A DNA stretch of 64,000 bases from Hemileia vastatrix (Eukaryota; Basidiomycota; Pucciniomycetes; Pucciniales; Zaghouaniaceae). Below the pieces are notes generated by a model. The model was not told the origin of the DNA. It made no database searches and saw nothing but the letters and a program-made list of their open reading frames with translations. The DNA lies in assembly GCA_030280995.1 (NCBI GenBank), contig JASXTE010000014.1:8720656-8784655 (forward strand). The letters are read 5' to 3'. The stretch's first letter is position 1. The number at the start of each line of letters is the position of its first letter. The translations under genes and the position numbers were made by a program. Positions 44,052-52,849 of the stretch are shown here, one piece after another.

Positions 44052-44270
44052 GGCAAAACTGTGTCACATTTCTTGTTTGGGCGTTAAGGTCCCACAACAA
44101 AATGTTACATGATGCAAGATCTCTTGTCACACTTTTTCACGAGACATCAAGCTTCGCAATAAAACGTGACACAATGCAGGTCCCTTTGTCACATTATTTT
44201 GCGAGACTTAATGTCATGTTTTTCATGCAGGACATGGACATGCCAAATGCAAATGTGACACGGTTTTGCC
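44052..44270. mobile_element. MITE, twin copy 2 (219 bp)
   Basis: Same ends (GGCAAAACTGTGTCAC...GTGACACGGTTTTGCC) and exactly the same length as copy 1, 29 bp away and in the same orientation. The two interiors are clearly related but differ at many places, so the pair is not a very recent duplication. Confidence 0.88.
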
Positions 44271-44573
44271 ACTGCTGACTTGTCTTTACTTTACACCTTG
44301 TCCTCCTTCCTTCATGTCCCTCTGTCGGATGAGATTGTACAAAATTAAAAAATAATAATGTTCATTCTTTTTCCCTACTGTCTGAAATGTTTCATTATTA
44401 AACAACAAACTATATTAATCCCAATTACATGAAACAAATATGTAAAGGGCAGTGATCCAGCAACAACCTAGTATTCTAAAAATAGTAATTATTTGCATAT
44501 TATACAACCTACTGTCGCGCACAACCCATGTATTTATAAATTGATTGAGCGACAACCTATTCACACTACGACA

Positions 44574-44757
44574 CATTTTTATTTTGCCATGCAGCCCAAC
44601 AATTACGCAACAGTTGTGCAACAGTTGTGAAACAATTATTTTTTGCACTCAAGACCTACTTAAGATCCTTATGTGCCTAAAATAATAGTTACTTAAGTGT
44701 TGCGTAATCGTTGCGCCATTGTTGCGCCCCAAGACGAAACGAACATTGGTTGCAGTG
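44574..44757. mobile_element. MITE with CACTACG ends, TSD TCA
   Basis: It runs from CACTACGACACATTT to CATTGGTTGCAGTG, 184 bp, with TCA on both sides. It is rich in GCGCAACA/TGTTGCGC inverted motifs. It is the same family as 47132-47324. Confidence 0.75.
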
Positions 44758-44934
44758 TCACTGAAGCAAGTTACACCACGTGCAAACAGCTGACGCTTCC
44801 ACCGCAGCGTCAGCTGAATTTTTCCCATGGTAACTAGGTGAGTTTTTCCCATGATTTATCTTATGTTGAAAGACTTAATAGTTTTCTGCTAAGGGGGCCG
44901 CATTGGGTTTGCATAAAATGTGCAATCCCTCCTT

Positions 44935-45235
44935 CTCGCCCCTCCCTCCCAAGACACGCTGAAGAAATTGAGAGGAAGGTTCAATCCCCAACTCATTTTC
45001 ACATCACTCACCAAACTCCCCAGACCCCCTACCATCATGTTCGCTCAGTATCACTCTGACCATACGCCTTTGAAACATTATTTATTCCACTTTAAAGCAT
45101 CTGACTCCCCTTTATGTACACTCTGGTTATATTGCCTTGGTTCTCTTTACATCTGTACATACAATGGTTTTGCCAGTCTCTGGTGTAGTTTCATGCCCAT
45201 AGGGCGAGTGATCCTATGAAATAAATAAATATTAT
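44935..45235 (+). pseudogene. LINE 3' remnant with AAAT tail
   Basis: One frame reads TSLTKLPRPPTIMFAQYHSD, then HTPLKHYLFHFKASDSPLC, the C-terminal signature of LINE ORF2 (compare 43301-43640). It ends with GTGATCCTATGAAATAAATAAAT, like a LINE 3' end with a short A-rich tail. It lies inside the foldback element and has no upstream RT. Confidence 0.45.
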
Positions 45236-45384
45236 GTACACTCTGCTCTCTAAGCTCAACCAACAAGCCAGAAGACATTCTCTTGTAATGTCCAGCACAC
45301 TCGGAGGCACGCAAATTACTCAAAGCAGAAGCTAGGATTCACAAGATCCCTTTTACCACTTCTTTCTGTGTCCCGTCACACTTT

Positions 45385-45807
45385 CACTACGCACCAAGTA
45401 AGATATCCCGGATGGGGATATCCAGCCTGAGTTAGGGATATTTTAGGGAGGGTCATAAAGTCAGAAAAATAAATGTAAGAAAAGTAAGTGCGAGAAAAAT
45501 AAGTGCGAGAAAAGTAAGTGTAAGAAAAATCATTTGGGACCATGAAAAAAAAAAATTTCAAAAAAAAATTGTAAAAAAACAGATAAAAAATAAAAAATGA
45601 GATAAAAAATCATTTCTTTCGAGAAAAAAAAATTAAAAAACAAGATTTCCCATGGTTGCAGATATTTTTCTTACACTTATCTTTCTCACATATTTTTCTT
45701 GCACATATTTTTCTTACACATATTTTTCTATCCTTATGTCCCTTCTTACAATATCCCCAACTCGCGCTGGATATCCCCATCAGGGATATCTCACTTGGTG
45801 CGTAGTG
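45385..45807. mobile_element. MITE with CACTACGCACCAAGT ends, TSD TTT, nested in the foldback element
   Basis: Inverted ends of about 70 bp (CACTACGCACCAAGTAAGATATCC / GGGATATCTCACTTGGTGCGTAGTG) surround an A/T-rich core. Inside the arms are degenerate tandem units of about 14 bp (AGAAAAGTAAGTGCG). The apparent peptides full of YFSRTYFS come from these units and are not proteins. Confidence 0.85.
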
Positions 45808-46007
45808 TTTGTGTCAAGTGAGATTGTATGAATTAAAAAAAATTGAGGGAGGAATGATTCATCAATTAATGAGAGAGGAATGTGAGGCGTTTGCCCCGAC
45901 ACTCAAAAGATTGGTGCCATTCGCAAATGTGTGTTATCTCTGTATTGGCATTTGTAGTGGTGTTTGCACATATTTTTTTTATTTTTATTTCATACAATCT
46001 CACCCAA

Positions 46008-46191
46008 CACTACCAACACCATTTGTTACGCCACAAGGTGTAACAAATACGTAATGGTTGTGTAACGGTTGCATAATAAATACATAACAATCTTTATGTC
46101 CCCTAGCACTCAATAATAATTGTTATGTATTTGTTACACAACCGTTACGCAACTGTTACGCCGTGTGGCGTAACAAACAAATTTGGTAGTG
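46008..46191. mobile_element. MITE with CACTACCAA ends, TSD CAA
   Basis: 184 bp from CACTACCAACACCATTTG to AAATTTGGTAGTG, with CAA on both sides. The interior consists of inverted GTTACGCCACA/TGTGGCGTAAC motifs. It is nested in the foldback element. Confidence 0.82.
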
Positions 46192-46375
46192 CAACAAGGG
46201 GCATGAAGGCAGTTTGCACATTTTATGCAAACCCAATGCGACCCCCTTAGCAGAAAACTATTAAGTCTTTCAACATAAAATAAATCATGGGAAAAACTCA
46301 CCTAGTTACCATGGGAAAAATTTAGCTGACGCTACGGTGGAAACGTCAGCTGTTTGCACGTGGTGTTAGCGATAT

Positions 46376-46832
46376 CACTACGCACCAAGTGAGATATCCC
46401 TGATGGGGATATCCAGCGCAAGTTGGGGATATTTTAGGGAGGGACATAAGGATAGAAAAATATGTGTCAGAAAAATATGTCCGAGAAAAATATGTGTAAG
46501 AAAATATGTGCAAAAAAAATATGTGAGAAAAATAAGTGTAAGAAAAATATTTTGCAAGCATGGGAAATTTTGTTTTTTATTTATTTTTTTCTCTGAAAAA
46601 ATGATTTTTTATTTCATTTTTTAATTTTTTCTGTTTTTTCACAATTTTTTTTTGAAAAAAAAAAAAAATTCTAATGGTCGCAAATGATTTTTTTCACACT
46701 TACGTTTCCCGCACTTATTTTTCTTGCACTTACTTTTCTTACATTTATTTTTCTGACCTTATGCCCCTCCCTAAAATATCCCTAACTCGCGCTGGATATC
46801 CCCATCAGGGATATCTTACTTGGTGCGTGGTG
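46376..46832. mobile_element. MITE with CACTACGCACCAAGT ends, TSD TAT
   Basis: A second copy of the 45385-45807 family, 457 bp, ten bases beyond the foldback element, with TAT on both sides. The right terminus is CGTGGTG, one change from CGTAGTG. The internal unit is here AGAAAAATATGTGT. Confidence 0.85.
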
Positions 46833-47131
46833 TATTGTCCCATCACACAAGTTAGCAGCATCATTCCCTCACAGAATTTAGGGTTATCAATCACTCATAG
46901 CTATTCCTTTTCAAAGTTAGGGTTAGAGTGCCATTATTTTTTATTGTAAATGTTACAACTAGATAGCCAGTAGTCTTAAGTAAAATGATTCAATAAGCTA
47001 GGCTGTTGTTGAAGTAATTAAATACATAGTTGAACGATATGTAAGTAAATACTATTTTTTAAAAAGCTAGGTTGTCGCTGGGACAAATCCAGGTTGTCGC
47101 CCGATCACTGCCCGCATGTAAAACACAATAT

Positions 47132-47324
47132 CACTACGACGCATTTTTGTTTCGCCCTGAGGCGCGACAATTACACAACAGCTGTGCAACAGTTACAGAA
47201 AAATGTTTTTTTGCATTTCAGACGCACTTAAAATTTCAAGTGCTAAAAACAATTATTACATTAATGTTGCGTCTTCATTGCGCCGTTGTTGTGCCCCAAG
47301 ATGAAACAAGCATGTGTTGCAGTG
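47132..47324. mobile_element. MITE with CACTACGACGC ends, TSD TAT
   Basis: 193 bp from CACTACGACGCATTTTTG to CATGTGTTGCAGTG, with TAT on both sides. It shares the order of inverted GCGC-ACAA motifs with 44574-44757. It lies about 220 bp upstream of the start of the 47541 gene. Confidence 0.78.
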
Positions 47325-47540
47325 TATGGACCGCCTGTATTAGCATCATGTCTGGAGTAGTATAGTTGTAATCATAGCTCTGTATCATTTTGTTTTTATT
47401 TCCTCTGCTTCCTGCTTCGTTGTGTTTATCTTTGTTGTAGGTTTGTTTCCACCGCAACTCGTATTAAAAAACTTACAAAAAATCATCTTCTGATTCGCTC
47501 AGCTGTTTCAGCACTGAATGCAGCACACCTCAAGTTAAAG

Positions 47541-49795
47541 ATGTTGCAATTTTCACTATTTGCACAGTTACTCCTATCTCATAATTTTTTTTCAAAACCC
47601 TTAAACACACAAAATGTAACCCCCTCCATAGCTAGAGTGAATCTGGAACTATCACTAGGTCCCCCGAATGATTATCAGGGAGCAAACGGACGTGTGTTTT
47701 CATCCATCAGTAAAGGGGAGTCGTCAACAAACCAGTTAGCTACAACTCATCCCAGCATAAGCTCAACAACAAACCCTCAAAGTGATCCATCAGCATGGAA
47801 CCTAGTGCGTTATCTAAGAAGATAATATAGTGAAATTACCAATTATCCCCTCATATATGTTTTTCCAATTATATTCATAGGGGTCCTACGGTACTTACGG
47901 AAACAGATTTGGCATCACGCCTGCAGAACGATTAAACTTACCACTTTTCCCGTCACTGAGCGATGCAGAAAATATACAGTCCAAATCAGGAAAAGTTGGG
48001 CATGCGGAATCATATACTCCATGGGTTTGTAATTGTTATCGTTCATTCAAGACCGATGAAGACTAAAATTTTTATTTAGGGAACCCAATCCTGGTCATAT
48101 CCGCAAGCTTCTACCTCCCAGGACACGTCAAATCTAGTTCATGAAATAGGAATTCCATCTTATCAACACAACAGCGAAACCCCTGTCATGTATTTTCAAA
48201 GGAAAACTGAAAAACTGAAAAATATTAGCAATCCCCCATCACATCTTGCAAATGTAATTGATCGCCCTAATCAACATTACTTGCTGTATTCAAAAGCTTC
48301 TCAAACCCAAGAAATTTCTGCCCAATCACATGAAATGAATGTTGTATCTAATCAACACACTAACAAACGCCCTGCTACGTATCTTGATAAAAAAGGCAAA
48401 AAATTCAAAAGTAGCAGCAGCACTCAATCAGATTTGGAAAGTGGCACTAGTTACCATAATCCTCAAAACTCGGAATATTCTCAAGTTTTTCAGTTTAGCG
48501 ATGCTTCAAACCTTGCACAAAAAATGAGTATACCAGATCCTCAACATAACGGCGCTGACGGAGCTACAAATCAATATGAGAAGGGGAAAGAGCTGGAAAT
48601 TGCCAGCCTTTCTCAATCGCATCTGAAAAGTAAAATTGAACACCGTAACCGCCGAATTCGAAGTCGAATAAACAAAGACAACAGTGACGAATTGAACCGC
48701 AAGTTTAGGCCAAGGAAACGTAGGGTCAAAGCTCCTGACAATGCACATAGACGATCCCTACACTCTAGTCTAATGTCGTTTTTCCATATGTACTCCGCCA
48801 GTTTGGATTCTACAGAAAAATTTAATGGTGAACTATCAGCCCTTCCTATTGAGTGGAAATCAGTAGCAGCACCGTCAGAAAACGGAATCATTCAAAATCT
48901 ACAGACTTACGTGAAAGTGTTTTTTCTTTTTTCTGACAAGACGCTGACATATTCACCTGCAATACAAATATCTATTGGGCCAAAGGGGCCCTTTGAGATT
49001 TATGAAGTGTTCTATAATGGACTGGAGCCATTTTATAAAAGTCTGCCCTCTCAACATATATTCTCCACTTATAGAGCCAGGATCGCCCAACTGTTTGTTC
49101 TTCAAGATGTTCAGAAAATCACAAGAGCTCTTGAAATATTCAAACCTTCCGAACTACAGGCTAATACAGATACTTTTTTTTATTGGAGGGTGTATGCCAC
49201 CGTTTTGGAGCTGATGGAACAGGGTTTACATTACACTATTGCAATACGTTGTGTTTTATATGCACATTCTTTTCTAGAATCTTTGAATGAGGTGCCCTTC
49301 ATACATCAAACAAAACGAATAATCTATGAAAAACTTATCCGTCTGATGAGAGAATGGCTAGATTCCTGTGGAAAGGATGATTTAGAAAATGTAAAATCTA
49401 TTTCAGGTCATGTCTCTTTGAACTCCCCCAAATTTCCAGGGATCATTAAAGATTATGAAGCACGGCATCGACAATTTTTCTTGTTCATTCTTTTCATGAA
49501 GTTATCTGATGGTGTTAGGACTAAGGAATTCTTCCGCCATGAGGTTCAGCTCTTCAACCAAAACATCCTTCGAGAGCGATATAACGACGTACCTTTAAAT
49601 TTTTATTATGATAGTATGGAAACAGCAGGTTTGAAGTTTTTGAATCTATTTCCCGCCCAGCTCAAGAGGTACATGTCGTCGCCAATCGAAATTGACACCC
49701 ACTATAATCTCATGATAAGCTTGGTAGACGTTCCTGAGGCAAGATTTTCTCATTTAAGTGGTATATTTCTTGAAAATCGAGTAATAAACAATTGA
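47541..49795 (+). CDS. Large predicted secreted protein, rust-type lineage-specific family
   Basis: Three exons: 47541-47804, 47881-48024 and 48080-49795. The introns are 76 nt (GTGCGT...TCATAG) and 55 nt (GTTTGT...ATTTAG), and all junctions are phase 0. The product is about 707 residues. The start MLQFSLFAQLLLSHNFF looks like a signal peptide and is followed by LELSLGPPNDYQG. Residues about 90-330 are Ser/Asn/Gln-rich and probably disordered, ending in a basic stretch (KFRPRKRRVKAP). The last about 340 residues look like a folded alpha-helical domain (FFHMYSASLDSTEKFNGELSA ... IEIDTHYNLMIS). No catalytic motif was recognised. I recall similar N-termini and C-terminal domains in families of hypothetical proteins of Puccinia, but cannot confirm this here. 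No stop or frameshift is seen, unlike every element around it. A secreted effector or cell-surface role is possible; this is inference. Confidence 0.72.
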
Positions 49796-50124
49796 AGGCG
49801 TACAGAAAGAGACGTAAGCTGATATTCTAAACTAGCATAGCGTGACCCATGCTCTGCATGTAATTCAATGGAAAATTAGAATTACTGGTGGAGGCTGCTT
49901 CATGCAGCTGACACGCAGCCCTGTGTATTCAATGCGGAGTCAGTTGGGGTCAGTTAGAGTTTGATTCAGGTATTCTCAAAAATTGGCAAATAGGTTTCCG
50001 TAATATTTTATTATATAGATAATGTGCAAAAGAGAATGGGGTTTATTGAGGTGGTTTATTTGTTTATTTCTTGAAAATTATGCAACAAGCAATGTCAGGA
50101 ATAAAGAAACCAAATGACAGCCAT
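49796..50124. other. Downstream intergenic region of the 47541 gene
   Basis: About 330 bp between the gene's stop and the LTR of element G. It should include the 3' untranslated region. No other feature is seen. Confidence 0.4.
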
Positions 50125-50911
50125 TGTCAGCCAGGCTGCTAGACTTACCCAGTAAAATAATTAATTATTTCGTGGGACGAAGCCTCCTTTTTATTTCTTA
50201 TACATTATTATTAATTTTATTATATTTACTTAAATTTTTCTTGTAATAAATTAACTAGTTACAAAAAAGTAAATTTAGTAAATAATCAAAATTAATATTA
50301 ATTGTCCTATATATTTTTATTTCCTAACACCATGCTCAATTTCAGGTTAAAGAAAATAAAAATTAATATTAAAATAAAAATTAATATTAAAATAAAATAA
50401 ATATATACAAAAAAATTCAATTTACTTATGTAAAAAATGACATTTACAGGAATTTTCAATAAATCAAATTATTTTGACAGATACAGAAAATACATCATTC
50501 TAAATACATTCTCTATAGAAAAATCTTAAAATTTGAAATATTTTTCTGTAAATTTTGTTTTTCTCTCATACTCCTGTATATAGGATTTAACTCCGTGCTT
50601 TGTCTCTCCCTTGCCTATATTAGGCCTCCCCTTTCTGGTTGTTTTGGATCATTCTTTACTTACTTATTATTTTATTATACCATTACTTCAATCAATTATT
50701 TATTAATATTGTTTATTGTTTTTAGTAGTTACTACAACATAATTCTAAATCATAAGTTATAATAATAATTATAAAACATTTTACCTCTTTAAATTGAGTA
50801 ATCAAAATAAAAGATAAATTCATACATACTTTGACCTTGAAATCTTCAAATCCACCTACCAATGCCATTATACCTCCATCGAAATCTTCTAGACAAAAGG
50901 GACTTCCCAAA
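50125..50911 (+). repeat. 5' LTR of element G
   Basis: It starts TGTCAGCCAGGCTGCTAG. It is collinear with the complement of the F LTR (788 bp) but more diverged. The U5 end is worn (TTCCCAAAAC where F has CTTGACA), so the exact end is approximate. Confidence 0.75.
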
Positions 50912-51055
50912 ACTTGAGGCCCTTTCCAAATTGTTGATGGCGCATTGATATCTTGAAGCCAGCGACCAAGGGACCATCAACAACAAGGAACCAGTAGGGA
51001 CAGGTGGATGACAAAAAAAAACAAATGTCATCAACCACATGACTTATTTTTTTTT

Positions 51056-51075
51056 CTGCAACCGGGAATCAAACC
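51056..51075 (-). other. tRNA 3'-end-like motif in leader of G
   Basis: The complement reads GGTTTGATTCCCGGTTGCAG, the same motif as in B and F, in the same relation to the element's sense strand. Confidence 0.45.
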
Positions 51076-51263
51076 ATGCTATAAATTTTAGGTTCATATA
51101 TTGGCAATAGTCATATATATTTGTGGCAATTATATTGGTTACTATCTGTGGGTCACTTTGCACATTTCATAGTTTACGTGTATCTTTTTTACTCAGCACT
51201 CTGTAAGTGGCATTAACTTGCTCATTTTATAGGGGGAGGTGCCTGGTAAATAAATTTTTTTTC

Positions 51264-51780
51264 CTAGTTGACCAAGATAGAACTATATTGTTCTTAGTCC
51301 TTGAAGTAATATAAAAATTAAATTAATTATATTATATTTTTTTAATTATTTCAGTTGACCTCTTGTCCTGATAATTAAATTATTATCTTTTTGTTTCAGT
51401 TTACCAATTGTCCTGGCAGTAAAATAATAATATATGAAATTAGTTGAATTAATTATATTAAATTATTTCAGTTGGCAGTAAGTCCTAGTAATTAAATTAT
51501 TTCAGTTGACATTAAGTCCTGGTAATAAAAATTACTTCAGTTGACATTAAATCCTGGTAATCAAATTTTTCAGTTGACTCTTAGTCCTGATAATTATCAA
51601 CATATATATTAGTAATTAGTAAATTATTTTATTATTTAAGTTGATTTATTTTAAATCCTGGTAATAAAATATAATTATCTTATTTTAATTAATAAAAATT
51701 GTGATTATTATTTCAGTTGATTTTTTTTGTCCTGATAAACATTATATTTTCATTATTCCAGTTGATCACAAAATCCTGAA
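51264..51780 (+). ncRNA. Hairpin array in the 5' leader of element G
   Basis: Nine units of CAG-TT-GAY-loop-RTC-CTG lie between 51353 and 51780. Two use GAT with ATC instead of GAC with GTC, so the third pair changes on both sides. A longer first hairpin (51264-51303) pairs CTAG-TT-GAC with GTC-CTTG with one mismatch. The orientation is opposite to B and F, as expected for a plus-strand element. Confidence 0.55.
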
Positions 51781-52029
51781 AATTGATTATATACTAGAAA
51801 TATTTTTCTCTCTTTTATTTTTCTTTAAACAAAGTAAAATAATAACTGTTCAATTTTTAGTATTCCTTTCTCTCAGTTCAGGTGATTTACAACAATGACT
51901 AGTCAACTTCACCACACAATATTTGGGGGGGGGGACTTGCTAGCAAGTCCTCAACTTGAAGTTAGATGGAACTAAGACTGGATTCATACTGAACTCAGAC
52001 TTTACTCAGGCTGAAATTTACTTTGAACT

Positions 52030-52817
52030 TGTCAAGGGGTACTTTTGGTCTAGAAGCTTGGTTCGAGGTTTATACGAGGAATTTTAGGGTTTTATTGAAC
52101 TCTCAAAGAATAGTACGTATTTCTTAATCAAAATAATTGTTTTACTCAAATAAAAGAGGTAGTTATAAGATATCAATATAAATTATAGATTAGAATTACG
52201 GTGTTGTAAATACTAAAGTTATAAAATATAGGAATAAATGTATTGTTGTGAGTGTAATAGTAATGTAAGTAAAAAGAATGATTTGAAAAGCACAAAGTAA
52301 AAGGCTTTTTATAGGCAAAACATGAGGGAATAAAATATACGGAATTTACACCATATATCGTAAGCATGTGAGAAAAAGAATAACTGAAAGGAGTACATAT
52401 ATGACACAAGAATTAAATAAACTGGTACGTATACAAGGACATCAAATTTATTAGCAATAAAGTTTGAGTTCCTTGGACTGTCACAATTAATTACACAATA
52501 ATTAATTAATTATATTACTTTCACGGGATTCCAGATCTCTCACTGAGGTAATATAATTGTTTTAAAGTTTTTTTATTATAATTTTATTATTAAATTCTAT
52601 TCCCATTGACTTATACCATTGAGAACAGTATTAGGGAGTAAAATTGTAAGGGACATTTTATTTACACTAATTAATTATATTACTTATTGTACTTAACTAG
52701 TTAATTGTAAGTAATGCTTAAGTAGGTAATTAATTATTAGTAAGAAGAAGGGGTGTGGCTTCAACTCAGTAAAAAAATTAATTATTTAACTGGTTAAGTC
52801 TAGTAGCCTGGATGATA
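52030..52817 (-). repeat. 3' LTR of element F
   Basis: It begins TGTCAAGGGGTACTTTTGG. The right end reads CCTGGATGATA, two changes from the CCTGGCTGACA of its partner. Otherwise it is nearly identical to 59948-60735. Confidence 0.95.
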
Positions 52818-52829
52818 CTCCCTCACTCT
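52818..52829 (-). promoter_or_regulatory. Polypurine tract of element F
   Basis: Minus strand AGAGTGAGGGAG abuts the 3' LTR, identical to B. Confidence 0.7.
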
Positions 52830-52849
52830 AAAAAAACAATAAAAAAATT

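Larger units (their letters stand above)
44774..46365. mobile_element. Foldback element with about 150-bp inverted ends, TSD TTA
   Basis: The left end CACCACGTGCAAACAGCTGACG continues for about 150 bp as the reverse complement of the right end (46205-46365), with few mismatches. TTA flanks both sides (44771-44773 and 46366-46368). The inverted arms include GGGAAAAACTCACCTAG and GCAGAAAACTATTAAG. The interior holds a LINE remnant and two other MITEs but no transposase. A 3-bp TTA duplication fits the PIF/Harbinger group. Confidence 0.82.
50125..52029 (+). mobile_element. Ty3/gypsy retrotransposon G, 5' end only, cut by element F
   Basis: A plus-strand member of the B/F family. It has a 5' LTR (50125-about 50911), a leader with hairpin array (50912-51893), and an ATG at about 51896 that opens a short frame (MTSQLHHTIFGGG). 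It stops making sense before F enters at 52030. The first post-LTR bases GAGGCCCTTTCCAAAT match F. The rest of G is not found on the right side of F, so it was truncated before or after that insertion. Confidence 0.75.

Noticed and set aside
45376..46949. ORFs full of YFSRTYFS repeats
   Set aside because: They arise from the 14-bp tandem units of two MITEs and appear on both strands of the same inverted arms.
50960..51013. LTR end of G at GGTGGATGACA (51013)
   Set aside because: Alignment with F places the post-LTR block GGCCCTTTCCAAAT at about 50920, so the LTR ends near 50911 and the later TGACA is by chance.
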